Translations under genes and position numbers: made by a program
Part shown: piece by piece, positions 20,104 through 30,352 of the stretch
Numbering within the stretch: position 1 is the first letter of the stretch
How the letters are laid out: each line of letters begins with the position of its first letter
Virus record (IMG/VR): IMGVR_UViG_3300042924_003258
Coordinates: 1 to 58,092 of that record
Source of the DNA: a virus
Reading direction: 5' to 3' (one strand)
DNA: 58,092 nucleotides
Notes under the pieces: model-generated
What the model was told of the DNA's origin: nothing
What the model saw: only the letters and a program-made list of their open reading frames with translations
Databases searched by the model: none

Positions 20104-20847
20104 CTACTTCATGGCTATCTCGCAGTCCCACGCCTTGCCCATCCGGGCCTTGGGATCGCACTCGACCTTTGCGCATGCCACCCCCCAGCGAAGAGTTGAC
20201 TGGCGTTCCATGTATCCGGGCTTGAGCGGTCCCATCGTGCCGACGTTGGCAAACCACCACGGCAGCGGCACCTTCTTGTTGCGACGGCACTGCGTCACAT
20301 GCTCGGGCCTGTGCGTGTGACCGCGAATGAACAAGCGGTGCGAGTGGCCCCCGAGGTACATAGCCATCTCAAGGGCCTCTGATTCGTCGCTGGACTCGCT
20401 GTGCGCGAACCCGTGGTAGAAGACGACTTGGCCGATGGTGAAGCAGCACCGTTCGTCCTTGACGTACGGGTACTCCTCCCATCGCCGGAACTCGTCGGCC
20501 CACTCCGAGCGTCGCCAGTGGACCAGCGAGCGAAGGTTCTTGGGCACGCGGCGGGCGTCCTTCTTCTGGATGTTGTCGTCGTGGTTCCCGAGCGTCCACA
20601 CCAGCCGGGCCTTGGGTGCCTGCTTGCGGATGCGTTCGGAGAACTTGGCGGCAAACTCGTACTCGTCGGCTAGGTCGTGCTGGTGTTCGTCAGGATGAAC
20701 CGACGCGGCGGCAGACTCGAAACGGTCGCCAAGGTGGACGATGATCTGAGGCTTGAACTCCGCGATCTGCTTGAGCAGCCATTCCTGGTGGGCTGCTGGC
20801 GTGAACGGCGCATGTTCGCACGAGTACGCAAGAATCTTTGTTCCCAT
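20104..20847 (-). CDS. Metallophosphoesterase (247 aa)
   Basis: Calcineurin-like motifs in order: SCEHAPF near the start (the usual SD-x-H first Asp is Cys here), VHLGDRFES, TLGNHDD, FYHGFAHS and RGHTHRPE. It probably hydrolyses phosphate esters, perhaps nucleic-acid ends. Start chosen at MGTKILAYS after GGGGAGTG, overlapping the terminase stop. The position next to the large terminase subunit suggests a role at DNA ends or in packaging, but this is inference. Confidence 0.8.
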   Translation of the reverse strand: MGTKILAYSCEHAPFTPAAHQEWLLKQIAEFKPQIIVHLGDRFESAAASVHPDEHQHDLADEYEFAAKFSERIRKQAPKARLVWTLGNHDDNIQKKDARRVPKNLRSLVHWRRSEWADEFRRWEEYPYVKDERCCFTIGQVVFYHGFAHSESSDESEALEMAMYLGGHSHRLFIRGHTHRPEHVTQCRRNKKVPLPWWFANVGTMGPLKPGYMERQSTLRWGVACAKVECDPKARMGKAWDCEIAMK

Positions 20848-22766
20848 CACTCCCCACTCCATACGGGCGTGTAGTACGCCTCTGGTTTCTTCTTCCCAAT
20901 CGCCATCTGGTCAAACCGCTTCATGCGGTCGGCCCACTCCTCAGCCTTGTGTTTGGCGGCGTTCGCGGCAATCGCGTCCTCCCGCATCGAGAGCGACTGG
21001 TTGCTGTCAGTCCATGCCGCCAGCGCGATCTGCATGGCGTCCACCGCGTCATCGTGTTGCAGGCTGTTGCGTTCCCGCGTGATGCGGGTGAACTGCCACT
21101 GGAACTCATGCTCGGGGTGGCCGGGGCACTGAGGTTCAAGCACCTGCGGGGCGACCACGATCTTGTGACCAGCCAGCAGCGGCTCGATGGTGTTGATGAC
21201 GCGCAATTCCTTCTGGCCCGAACTGTGCTTGCCCGTGACTTGGCAGGACCAGCCATCGGGGTACAGCGGATCGGCACCCTTGGGCACGGCGGCATCACCA
21301 ATGGCCTTGGTGAGCAACTGGCCGAACGCCCCGGTCGGGTCGGCGTTCTTTTCGTAGATCAGTTCGGTTGCCCCGTGTTCTCGCAGTGCGGCGGCAATCT
21401 TGGCGAGACTGCCCGAGTCAAGCCCGCCCGACATGATCGTGAGGTTCTTGACAAAGAACGTGGCAGCGGCCATCGACACGATGCACAGCACCATCCGGTC
21501 GGCACCGGCACCGGCGATGTCCAGGCCCGCCTTGGTCCCTTGGTAGTTGATCGTGGTCGAGCCGATCTGGGCTGGGCGGCGGATTGCCTGCAAGCGGCTC
21601 TGTGGGTCGGGAGAACGGTTCTCGATGGTCCCGATGGCCGTGCTGCCGTTGTGGTCGTGTTCGCCCCAGAGCACCGGGAAAGGCACGGCGTCGCGGTGCA
21701 GCGGCATTACCATCAGGTCGCCCAACTTGAGCGGGCGGCGTTCCCCCTCGCCAATGCCGGGCAACATGAGGTACTGCCAGTGGAAGTAGAGTTTGCTCTT
21801 GGCTTCCTGCTCGGCCACGTAGCCGATCCCGAACCGGCGCGGCGTCGTGGGCGACCCGGCCAGCGTGCGTTCCTTGGCCAGATTCTCGGCGAGGAACGGG
21901 GCGAGGTAGGGAACCTTCTCGGTCGGATGGGGGTAGCGAACCGGATAGGCGCGGGCAGCGGCCTTGTCCATCGACACTTGCCGCAGGTACAGGCTGTCTT
22001 CCGCGTGGTAGGTGCCCGACTCCAAGATGCGGGTCGGGCTGGTGTTCTTGCTCCCCTTGGTTTCGTAGAGCCACGCGGAAAACTGGCGGGTCAGTTCGTG
22101 CAGGCGGTTGCGTGCGTCAACCGTCAGCGTGTTCGTCGGCTGCTCCAAGTCGTCGCCGTAAACGACGTGGGCACGCTTGGACGCCAGTGTGCCGGTGATG
22201 CCAATGGCCATCACGCTTGACTGGTCGCCCTTGGGGGCACAGCCGAATTGCAGTTCGGTGTCGTTGTCCTTGTCGTCTTCGGTGGGTTGCAGGTGTTGCA
22301 GCCACCACGCGGCGCGGATGATGTGCCGCATACGCCGCAGGTTCTCGCACGCCAACCCCTCGCTGCTGGCCACAATGACGAATCGCCACGACGGGTCGCG
22401 GTAGGCCAAGTAGTCCATCGCCACGGGCGCGATGTGCGACTTACCCAACTGACGGAACCCAAGAACGATGCGGGTGCGAACCGGATCGTCGTTGCACCAG
22501 AAGTCCAGTACGTCCGTTTCGGTCGTGTCGAGCGGGGCCTTGCGTTGCCACCCCATCGCATTGAACGAGGCGATGGCGAACGCGGCAGGGCACTGGGCAA
22601 GGGCCACGCGGCGAAGGGCTGCGTCATCGCCCGCAGACTTCTTGGGCTTGACGTGGAGCGTGTCAAGGAAACGCTCGTCCCGCAGGGCGTCTACAAGCCA
22701 GTCTTCCAGTTGCGACAGGTCGCAGCCAGGGTTCAGGGTCGCGCCCTGATATGTCAGCGTGTTCAC
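20847..22766 (-). CDS. terL: Terminase large subunit, T7-like (639 aa)
   Basis: ATPase motifs: Walker A GFRQLGKS (103-110) and Walker B VVYGDDLE (201-208, with the E as catalytic carboxylate). The C-terminal nuclease domain contains KAGLDIAGAGADRM and the late acidic segment QHDDAVDAMQIAL. It pumps DNA into the prohead through the portal and cuts the concatemer. It is near the end of the late genes, as T7 gene 19 is. Confidence 0.9.
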   Translation of the reverse strand: MNTLTYQGATLNPGCDLSQLEDWLVDALRDERFLDTLHVKPKKSAGDDAALRRVALAQCPAAFAIASFNAMGWQRKAPLDTTETDVLDFWCNDDPVRTRIVLGFRQLGKSHIAPVAMDYLAYRDPSWRFVIVASSEGLACENLRRMRHIIRAAWWLQHLQPTEDDKDNDTELQFGCAPKGDQSSVMAIGITGTLASKRAHVVYGDDLEQPTNTLTVDARNRLHELTRQFSAWLYETKGSKNTSPTRILESGTYHAEDSLYLRQVSMDKAAARAYPVRYPHPTEKVPYLAPFLAENLAKERTLAGSPTTPRRFGIGYVAEQEAKSKLYFHWQYLMLPGIGEGERRPLKLGDLMVMPLHRDAVPFPVLWGEHDHNGSTAIGTIENRSPDPQSRLQAIRRPAQIGSTTINYQGTKAGLDIAGAGADRMVLCIVSMAAATFFVKNLTIMSGGLDSGSLAKIAAALREHGATELIYEKNADPTGAFGQLLTKAIGDAAVPKGADPLYPDGWSCQVTGKHSSGQKELRVINTIEPLLAGHKIVVAPQVLEPQCPGHPEHEFQWQFTRITRERNSLQHDDAVDAMQIALAAWTDSNQSLSMREDAIAANAAKHKAEEWADRMKRFDQMAIGKKKPEAYYTPVWSGE

Positions 22767-23206
22767 TCGTCGGTGTCTTCGGTCGGGTCGTAGTCGTCAG
22801 CCTTGGGCTTCTTGCGGCCCACGGCGCGGAGTTGGTCGGCCATGTCAGTCGCGGTGGTTTCGTGGTCGTCGCCGAAGTCGCGCTTGACCTTGCCGTGCTT
22901 CTCTGCAAACTTCATGGCTTCGTTGAGCAGGCCACGGTCGGCTTCTTTGTAGAGCGGCTTGCCGTCCTCGTACAGCGGCTTGCCGTCCGCGCCGATGCAC
23001 TGGATGCCACGCTCAACCATGATGACCAGTTTCTTGCCGATCATCGGCACCAGCATCGCCGCGTACTTCTGCGGGTCTTCGACGCGGAGTTCGTCGAGAC
23101 ACGCGCGGATGTTGGCCATCTCGCCAGCCTGTGCGGGCGAGGCAACGCTTGCGGCGAGTCGGTCGAGGGACGCGAGAGCCTTGTCGATGATGGCGATGTG
23201 GTTCAT
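22763..23206 (-). CDS. Possible terminase small subunit (147 aa)
   Basis: Directly upstream of terL with an ATGA overlap, which is the usual place of the DNA-recognition subunit. Helical N-terminal part (IDKALASLDRLAASVAS), a tandem GKPLYEDGKPLYKE and an acidic C-terminal tail (DDYDPTEDTDE). No clear DNA-binding motif, so the role is inferred from position. Confidence 0.6.
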   Translation of the reverse strand: MNHIAIIDKALASLDRLAASVASPAQAGEMANIRACLDELRVEDPQKYAAMLVPMIGKKLVIMVERGIQCIGADGKPLYEDGKPLYKEADRGLLNEAMKFAEKHGKVKRDFGDDHETTATDMADQLRAVGRKKPKADDYDPTEDTDE

Positions 23207-26200
23207 TCTGTTTCGCTGCGCGATGGCAGGTTGAGTTCTTCACGGATGGCACGAAGCGAACCCATGTAGTTGGGCAGGAACAGGCCCTTCGTGATGGTGT
23301 TGTAGTTGCGTTCCGAGAAGTCGTAGTCGGACTCGATCATCGGTCGCAGCACAGCACCCGGAAGGGCCGTGAGGTTCTTGAGCGAGTCGGCGGCGGCGAA
23401 GTTCGCAAGCACGCCGCTTGCCCCGGTCGCCATGTACGTTTGGCGGTACTGCGAGAACGGCGCGTCGTAGCCGAACGCGGACGCACCGGCATCCACAACA
23501 GTCGGCATGATGCCTGCCATTGCGGATCGGGCGAACGCGGCCTTGGCGATGTTCTCGGTGGCCAGGCGTTCGTTGAGGAAGTCTTCGCGGTCCTGCATGG
23601 TCGCGGCGGCGATGACGTTGGCCACGACGTACTGCAACATGCCCGTGGCAGCGGCGGATGCCGTGGTAAGCGCGGCGTGACGGTCGGCCATGCGAGCGTT
23701 GAAGCCGAGGTAGTTGCCAGTCGCACGGAGGGCGAACCGACGCAGTTGCAGGAACAACTTGCCGTACCACTTGGCCGCGAACGTCGGCATAGAGGACGCA
23801 TCGCCAAAGTTGGTCAGGCGTCGAGTGGCAATGTTTACGGCCTCGCGAAACGCAGCGGCGGCGGCTTGGTTGCTCCACGCCCGTTCGTTGGGCATGACCA
23901 CTCGGCCCGTCTTGTCCTTGGTGCCGAATCGCCGGATCATCGCGCCAATCTCGGTTTGCAGTTCGGGCGTGAGATTCAGGGCTTTCAGGCGTGCGTTTGA
24001 GAGCGGGCCAGTGCGTCCTACTGCAAAGTCAACCCAGTGGCCCACCGCGCCCGCGTACACCGCGATTTCCTGCGAGTTGCCAATCGGACCTTCGCCCGAC
24101 ATCCACTTGTTGCCGAAGTGTGTGGCCTTCTCAGCAGCCGTCGTGACAGGCCCAAACTTCTTGGCATACCCATCCGCCGCGTCCATGACGTGACCGGGGA
24201 TGCGGCTTGCGTAGCCGCGACCGAACCCGGCCAACTGCGCGTCGGCGATGATCTCTACGTCCGACAGTTGACCCGACATGGCCGACGTTGAAAGTTCGTC
24301 GATGACCGGGAACAACTTACGCATGAACGGGACGCTGACTTCCGGCTGGACCAAGTGGTTCAGCGATTCGGTTATCTGCATCGCCCCGGCGCGTGGCGTC
24401 GCCATAACCTGCATGTAGACGCCAGCGTTGATGACCTGAGTTGACCCCATCAGGGCGTAGTCGAGTTCATCCTTGAGGTCGTGGACGGCGTACCCAGCCA
24501 ACTGGCGGAACAGGGCTTCGGCTCGCGACTTGCTAGACGCGCCGGGTGCGTACCACTTGGCCGACGCCTGCTGAAACTCCGCAAGCGTCTTGGGCATGTC
24601 CTCGTTGAACAACGCCTTGTAGACGCGGCCAGCCTCTTCGAGCGCGGACCCGCTGTGCATCTCGTGCGAGTAGCGGGCGTAGAGAACGCGAGGATCGTTC
24701 TCAAGCAACTGCTCGATGGTGTACGTCTTGTCGTTGATGACTTCGCTGTACGACTCGTCGAGCGGCGTACGGGCGCGAAGGCGAGGATTAGCCGCCTCGT
24801 CACGCCCGAAGATGCTGCGGATGATGTGCTTCTTGTCGTCGCTCGCGAGGTCGGCAATCTCGTCCAGCACGCTTTCGGCGTCGGCTCGCGACATGCCAGC
24901 GTGATAGACGCGGCCCGACTTGGTGCCGCCGTACTGGATTGCCGCCTCTGCCATGCGGCGGGCAACCTTGTCGTCCTTGGCCGCGACCTGATCGGGCGTC
25001 AAGTCCGGGAACAGTTCGAGTTGGTTCTGCCCCACGCGGGATTGCCGCATGTCCGACAGGATCGCGTTCTTGTAGAACGTCACCGCCCCATCGTGGCCGA
25101 GTTCCTTGACCAGCCGATCCAGTTCGTCCCGCTTCTGGATGCGAGGCACGTACCCAGCCACATTGCCAGCCTCTTCGCGCTTGATGCCAGCGTGACGGAG
25201 GTAGTAGTCGAGGTTCGTGTCAAGCCCGCGACGCATGGCGTTGGCAGCTTCGACCACGCCGGGAGCGGCCCCAGTCGTGAAGCCACGCGCGGCCCGCGTC
25301 ACCTGAGCCATCCACTCGTCCTGCTTGGGCATGGCTACGCCCGACTGCTTGGCCTTCTTCGCTTCGACGCGGTACATGGCGGCAAGGCCGGTGTTGAAGT
25401 TGCCGGTGTCGTTGCTGACCGCCGCGCCGACCTGCTCGATCAGGCCGCGATTCACCGACCCGTCTTTGTGCGGGACGTAGTTCGTGCCGGTCGCGTTGGC
25501 GAACCAAGTGCCCCTCGCGTCGATCGCGTCCTTGCTCGCCCACGCCGTCATCGACATGGTGATGGGAACCTTGGTGTCCTTGTCCTTGATGTAGAGCGTC
25601 GTGGTCGCGGGCGACAGGCTCACACGCGAGGCATCCATGTCGCCCAACTTGAAGTCTGGACGAAGGAGCGGGTTGACGAAGGTGGGCGATTGGGTTTGAC
25701 CTTCGCCACCGGCGCGGATGGCACTGGAAAGAGCGGACAGGTTGGCTTGCGACGCCGGTATGGACTGTGCAAGCCTAGCGTTTCTCGCGTTGAGCCACGC
25801 CTGAAAATCAACCCTGTCGTCTTGGCTTGGGATGCCAAGCGACGCCCTAGCGGGATAAACGATATCCGACAAGATTTCGTTGCGGCTTTTGCCGGGAACG
25901 TCGTTGTCTGCAAGAAGACGAATTGCAACTTGTTGCCCAGTTAGTCCTTGTGCCGACAAGTCTTCGATCTTCTGGGTGATACCAAGACGGTCTGCTGTGT
26001 TTCTTCCGTTGCGAATCGACTCGCGAACCCAATCTGCGGCTTTGATCGTGTCGGTGATGTTTGGCAATTGGGGCGAAGCGGGCTGTGGTGCGGACGGGGC
26101 AAGGTCTGGATAGTCGGCCAGCACGCTCGCAGGAACCCGCTTGCCCGCTTGAACCGCCACTTCAACCGCTTCTCTGTGTGCGTCTCGCCCGAATCCAATC

Positions 26201-28173
26201 GACTCTGGCAGTGCGACGATTGAAGAGAATCCGCTTTCGGCAACATCCTTCACCCGAACCGCAGAAACGCCGTTGTCTCGCATCCACGCTGACAACTTTG
26301 TGTCAAACTCATGTGCAAAGCCAAGGTCTTTCCCGTACTTCTTGATGTTGTCTGGAACCCAATCTGGAACATCCTTTGCGGTCAGGTCGAGCGTGTTGCC
26401 GTAAATCTTGGTCTGAATGACCCGAGGCGCAGAGTCTTTGCGGTACAAGCGAACATCGCCGTCCGTAAGAATGTCGTCGTTGAGTTCATAGACAGACTTA
26501 GCCTTCACGATGCGACCAGCGAGTTCAGGGTCCGCATACCACAACACTGCACCCTTTTCCATCTGCGAGTTGATCGCCTTCCGCATGTCCCCAAGAGTGC
26601 TTGGCTTACCAGCGTCCAGGGCCTGCTCCGACCACTTGTCGTAACTAATCTGCTTGTACCCAGTGGCGTTTGCGAACGTGTCTGCAACAACCGGGTCTTC
26701 CGTGAAGTAGAACCTGTCAGACCGAGTTCGCTCTTTGCCGAAACGATCAAGCGCGGCGGCGTCGAACCTGTCGAACTGCCTGTTGGTTCCGTGGTACACA
26801 GCAAGCCCGGTCGCCTCGTACTCGTCGCGGGTCATCTGCCATGGCTGCTTGCCTCCAACCGGAATCGGCTCTGGGTCTGGGGCGTTCCGACCTGCAACTC
26901 CGGCTGCTACCGTCGCGTCTTCGCGAGGCACGGGCGTTGCAGCACTCCGGGCGGCGGCTGCTTCATTTACTAGCCGCTGAGCGTCTTCTGCGGTCTTGAT
27001 CTTGCCTTCTGCGTACGCCCGAGTAACAAGTTGGGCATCCCACGACTGCGTTGAAAACGGCGTCGCCACCTTTCCATTTGCCAGCCGTTGTAGCATCGCG
27101 TCGTAGTAGTTTAGGGTAATAGCCCCACCCATGTTGCCAAAGGCACTTGCGATGCCGGGGCTGGACGCGCCTTGTGCAGCGGGCGTAACCGCCGCCGGAA
27201 CATCCGACCGCCCAGCCCGCATCTCAGCCCACTGCTGGGGCGGAACGTGCGAAACAGCGGCAACGAAGTCGTCGGCGTTGAACACCGTGGCGGTTGGGAT
27301 CGTGCCGTTGGTGTAGAAGTTCGCGCGGCCAGTCTTCCAGTCGTTTGCAATGCGAACGGTGGCAGCGTCAAAAGCGGCGGCTTCTCTGGTCTTGGCGACC
27401 GCGCCGAACGCGCCCCCCATAATGCCAGACACCAACGCGGCGGTGCCAATGTCGTAGATATCTGCGTCTTCGCGCCATGCCGCGCCCAAGGCCCCGGACG
27501 GCGCGTACGCCCCAAAGCCCGTGGCCGCACGAACGGCGGTGTTGGCACCCATCGAGTTCGCCCGCGCGATGCCGAAGCCGAACAGGAAGTCGCCAATGGC
27601 CCCGGTCACGGCGTCGGATGCGTCAAGGTCGGGCGACAGTTCGGCCCGCAACCCTTCCGTCACAAGGCTCAGGCTGGCGTTGATCGCACCCGACGTTGCC
27701 CACGCGCCAATCCCGGTGCGCCCCGCGACGCCGATGGGACCAACGGCCATAGTAAGGATGCTGACGGGATCGGTAATCATCGCCCCGACCGTCGCCATCG
27801 TCCCGCCGTACCCGGCCTCGCGGAGAATCTTGCGGCGGCGGCTCGCGTTGACCGCTTCGGTAAGCAGGTAGTTGTAGTGGTCGCCGCTTCGGGCCTCAAG
27901 GATGTTCAACTTGAGGTCGGGGTCAACGTGCTTGGTCTGCTGCTCCCACGCGGAAAGGTCGGGGTTCCACGAAGGATCATCTTTGAAACCTTGGCTGACG
28001 AGTTCTCGCCCGGCCATGTCGGACAACCAATACTGTTCCTTGGCCGCAAGCAGCGTTTCGGACGAGAAGAAGTTGCCGATGGTCGAGAGCGGAGTGGGCG
28101 GCGTATATCCAGCGACAGTCTCTTCCGTTGGCACCATGTTTTCGATGCGTGCCGGGCGGGGGAATACGCTCAC
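23203..28173 (-). CDS. Giant internal virion protein with ADP-ribosyltransferase-like domain
   Basis: A 1656-aa protein in the place of T7 gp16, the ejected core protein. The N-terminal 250 residues hold Gly/Ala-rich apolar stretches. About residues 450-665 read as an ADP-ribosyltransferase-like fold of polyvalent phage proteins: EATGLAVYHGTNRQFDRFDA, then RFYFTEDPVVADTFAN and an acidic C-terminal part. The rest is helical, with apolar segments near the end (TTASAAATGMLQYVVANVIA). I infer that it is ejected into the cell and may modify a host target. No lysozyme motif is visible. Confidence 0.75.
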   Translation of the reverse strand: MSVFPRPARIENMVPTEETVAGYTPPTPLSTIGNFFSSETLLAAKEQYWLSDMAGRELVSQGFKDDPSWNPDLSAWEQQTKHVDPDLKLNILEARSGDHYNYLLTEAVNASRRRKILREAGYGGTMATVGAMITDPVSILTMAVGPIGVAGRTGIGAWATSGAINASLSLVTEGLRAELSPDLDASDAVTGAIGDFLFGFGIARANSMGANTAVRAATGFGAYAPSGALGAAWREDADIYDIGTAALVSGIMGGAFGAVAKTREAAAFDAATVRIANDWKTGRANFYTNGTIPTATVFNADDFVAAVSHVPPQQWAEMRAGRSDVPAAVTPAAQGASSPGIASAFGNMGGAITLNYYDAMLQRLANGKVATPFSTQSWDAQLVTRAYAEGKIKTAEDAQRLVNEAAAARSAATPVPREDATVAAGVAGRNAPDPEPIPVGGKQPWQMTRDEYEATGLAVYHGTNRQFDRFDAAALDRFGKERTRSDRFYFTEDPVVADTFANATGYKQISYDKWSEQALDAGKPSTLGDMRKAINSQMEKGAVLWYADPELAGRIVKAKSVYELNDDILTDGDVRLYRKDSAPRVIQTKIYGNTLDLTAKDVPDWVPDNIKKYGKDLGFAHEFDTKLSAWMRDNGVSAVRVKDVAESGFSSIVALPESIGFGRDAHREAVEVAVQAGKRVPASVLADYPDLAPSAPQPASPQLPNITDTIKAADWVRESIRNGRNTADRLGITQKIEDLSAQGLTGQQVAIRLLADNDVPGKSRNEILSDIVYPARASLGIPSQDDRVDFQAWLNARNARLAQSIPASQANLSALSSAIRAGGEGQTQSPTFVNPLLRPDFKLGDMDASRVSLSPATTTLYIKDKDTKVPITMSMTAWASKDAIDARGTWFANATGTNYVPHKDGSVNRGLIEQVGAAVSNDTGNFNTGLAAMYRVEAKKAKQSGVAMPKQDEWMAQVTRAARGFTTGAAPGVVEAANAMRRGLDTNLDYYLRHAGIKREEAGNVAGYVPRIQKRDELDRLVKELGHDGAVTFYKNAILSDMRQSRVGQNQLELFPDLTPDQVAAKDDKVARRMAEAAIQYGGTKSGRVYHAGMSRADAESVLDEIADLASDDKKHIIRSIFGRDEAANPRLRARTPLDESYSEVINDKTYTIEQLLENDPRVLYARYSHEMHSGSALEEAGRVYKALFNEDMPKTLAEFQQASAKWYAPGASSKSRAEALFRQLAGYAVHDLKDELDYALMGSTQVINAGVYMQVMATPRAGAMQITESLNHLVQPEVSVPFMRKLFPVIDELSTSAMSGQLSDVEIIADAQLAGFGRGYASRIPGHVMDAADGYAKKFGPVTTAAEKATHFGNKWMSGEGPIGNSQEIAVYAGAVGHWVDFAVGRTGPLSNARLKALNLTPELQTEIGAMIRRFGTKDKTGRVVMPNERAWSNQAAAAAFREAVNIATRRLTNFGDASSMPTFAAKWYGKLFLQLRRFALRATGNYLGFNARMADRHAALTTASAAATGMLQYVVANVIAAATMQDREDFLNERLATENIAKAAFARSAMAGIMPTVVDAGASAFGYDAPFSQYRQTYMATGASGVLANFAAADSLKNLTALPGAVLRPMIESDYDFSERNYNTITKGLFLPNYMGSLRAIREELNLPSRSETE

Positions 28174-30350
28174 TCAAGTCCTCCGTATCTCACCGTACTC
28201 AGATTGCGCATGGCGTTGTCGATTGCCTTGGCTTCGGCTCGGCGTTTCATCGCTTCGCTAGTTGCGTTGGACCGCATGGCCGTCTTGAGGTCTTCCGCCG
28301 TGAACGTCATCGTCACGGCCCCGTCGTCGTGGCGGTAGCGGAGAACGTCGCCGGTGCGGTTGTCAACGAACGACAGCATCCGGCTCTGCGGGTCTTGCGT
28401 CAGGCGAATGTCGCCCTTGCCGATCTTCTTGTTGTTCCAGACGTAGGCGGTGTCGTCCTTGATCTGTTCGTGCAGGATGCCAGCCAACGCGCTGCCCGCG
28501 TCCTCAAACGAGTATTCCTGCCCGAATCCAGGGTCTGGAACCTCGTCGCGGAAGAACGTGTAGTGGCCGTTGACGATCCTGCTCTTGGCCTTCACCACTT
28601 CGGCGGCGCGCTTCACGGCATCGACGGGCCGAAGGTTCGGGTTCCGCATCATCAGGATGTTGGCAAACTCAGACACGTTATCCTTCGCAACCTCGCTGTC
28701 TTCGGCCCGAGTGAACGGAATCCACGGCGCACGGTCCAGAAGTTTCTCGGCTTGGTTACGAACGGCCTCGCGCTCCGCCTCCTGCATCGGGCGGGGCTTG
28801 GCGGCGAAGCGTGCTGCCTGAATCAACGCCTGCTCTTCGGTCATCTGCTGACCGGCGAGCGGGTTGGATTCGAGAATGTCAATCGCGGCTTCGTACACCG
28901 CCATGTCGCCGTCAAGTTCTCCCAATTGCCCATCGGTGCCAGCGGCCCGAAGTTCTCGGTACATGCGGAAGTTGCCAACCGCAGACTGGATCGTGGGCCG
29001 ATTGCGTTCGTCGGTCGGGGCGAGTGCCGCAGCCTTGAGAGCGCGGGCGTCAATCCGCATCATCGACGACTCTTCGCTCATCGGGTAGCCGTTCTGCTGC
29101 GACCAACGCGAGTACGCAACCACTTGAGATTCGCCGCCGGGCCGGTTCTCTGGCCTCGCGTAGTAGGCGCGGGCGGCTGTCTTCATCGTGCGTTCGACTT
29201 CGGCGGCGTCGATCTTCGCAACCACTTGCCCGTTGTCCACCACGCGCAGCCCATCGGCTTCCAGAACGTCGGCCTTGCCCAAGCCCGGCTGCATGGTCAT
29301 TGCGAAGAACGAACCAAGCGTTGACTGGCGAGCGTTGGCGACGCGAGCGGCCTGTACCGCCTTGGCCTGCTCGCCGAAGTACCGATCCGATGCGTTGTTG
29401 AGCGTCGCAATCGGGCCGTCGAAGTAGCGGGCCAGATCGGGGTTGGCCTTCATCTGATCCCGCAGGCGTTCGCGTTGGAGCAGGATGTCTTCGATCCGGC
29501 CACCCGTCAGGGCTTCGGACGTATTGAGAGCGGCGGTCGTGACTTGCTGAGACAGAATCTCGGAACGCTGACGCTCTTGGGCACCAGCGGCAACGTCTTT
29601 GAGTTTCTGTAGTTGCCCGCCAAGCAACGGCTCAAGACGGGGAGCAATTCGCTCAAGCCCGGCAACATCGCCCGACTCTGCTAGCGTCTTGGCTACAGGA
29701 AGGTACAGTTCCAGCGTTGCCCGATCCGGCTGGCCCGGAAACAGGTTGCGTTCGCCCTCGGCAAGAGCCGCAGGATCAGTCAGGCCTGCGCTCTGGTAGC
29801 GAGCAACTGCAAAGCCGCGCTCTTCTTCCGTCACGCGGTCAAGTTGACGCACGACGTTCTGCGCGTACGCCTGGGTGATTGCAGACGAATAAGCCTCGCG
29901 AGCAGCGGGGGAGTCTGGGAAGAGCCTAGACGCCTCATCCTCGCCAAACAGAATGGCCGTGTTGCGGATCGTTTCGGCGTCCGCGCTTGGCGGGATCATC
30001 ACATCGCCGCGCTCGACTTCGCCTTCCAGCGTCACGGCTCGCAGCCTTGCGGCCTCGGTCGCCTCAGAGCGTTGCAGGGCTTCGGTGCGAGCAAGGGTCT
30101 GCTCGTACTGGGCCTGATCCTCAGCCGCCCTTGCTGCCGCCTCCCTCTCCTGCCCAATCCTGATCCGCTCCGCGCCAGCCATGAAGTCCACGACTGCCGA
30201 CGTTGCCCTCAGCGATTCGCCGACGATGCCAGCGACCTGATTGGCCGTTTGGTCGGGGATGACGGGAATTGGAGCAACCCCCGGCGCGGCGAGCGATCTG
30301 CTCACGCCAGAACCGCGCAGTGGGTCGATGGAGCGTCCGTATCTTGACAT
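28170..30350 (-). CDS. Internal virion protein, T7 gp15-like (726 aa)
   Basis: A long helical protein with a coiled-coil-like region (about 60-120, Ala/Glu/Arg-rich) located just upstream of the gp16-like gene, as gp15 is in T7. Contains TPD-less helical repeats such as RIEDILLQRERLRDQMKANP. It should form part of the ejected core. Sequence similarity is weak and the call leans on position, size and composition. Confidence 0.7.
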   Translation of the reverse strand: MSRYGRSIDPLRGSGVSRSLAAPGVAPIPVIPDQTANQVAGIVGESLRATSAVVDFMAGAERIRIGQEREAAARAAEDQAQYEQTLARTEALQRSEATEAARLRAVTLEGEVERGDVMIPPSADAETIRNTAILFGEDEASRLFPDSPAAREAYSSAITQAYAQNVVRQLDRVTEEERGFAVARYQSAGLTDPAALAEGERNLFPGQPDRATLELYLPVAKTLAESGDVAGLERIAPRLEPLLGGQLQKLKDVAAGAQERQRSEILSQQVTTAALNTSEALTGGRIEDILLQRERLRDQMKANPDLARYFDGPIATLNNASDRYFGEQAKAVQAARVANARQSTLGSFFAMTMQPGLGKADVLEADGLRVVDNGQVVAKIDAAEVERTMKTAARAYYARPENRPGGESQVVAYSRWSQQNGYPMSEESSMMRIDARALKAAALAPTDERNRPTIQSAVGNFRMYRELRAAGTDGQLGELDGDMAVYEAAIDILESNPLAGQQMTEEQALIQAARFAAKPRPMQEAEREAVRNQAEKLLDRAPWIPFTRAEDSEVAKDNVSEFANILMMRNPNLRPVDAVKRAAEVVKAKSRIVNGHYTFFRDEVPDPGFGQEYSFEDAGSALAGILHEQIKDDTAYVWNNKKIGKGDIRLTQDPQSRMLSFVDNRTGDVLRYRHDDGAVTMTFTAEDLKTAMRSNATSEAMKRRAEAKAIDNAMRNLSTVRYGGLE

Positions 30351-30352
30351 GG

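Noticed and set aside
20040-20110. CQWCDHPIAQCVC knuckle in the gap after the metallophosphoesterase
   Set aside because: Attractive zinc knuckle, but no ATG, GTG or TTG start is available in frame, so it is at most a remnant.
20838-22220. 460-aa plus-strand ORF opposite the terminase gene
   Set aside because: It is a shadow of terL in a G+C-rich genome; the minus frame has all terminase motifs.
27172-28338. 388-aa plus-strand ORF, and similar ones at 24481-25944 and 28128-29324
   Set aside because: Antisense to the large core protein genes, Arg-rich and without motifs; typical G+C shadow ORFs.
22763-30350. Search for a lysozyme motif in the gp16-like protein and for DNA polymerase or CI repressor among large genes
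   Set aside because: None of the expected motifs could be seen; absence is reported as not found, not as proven.
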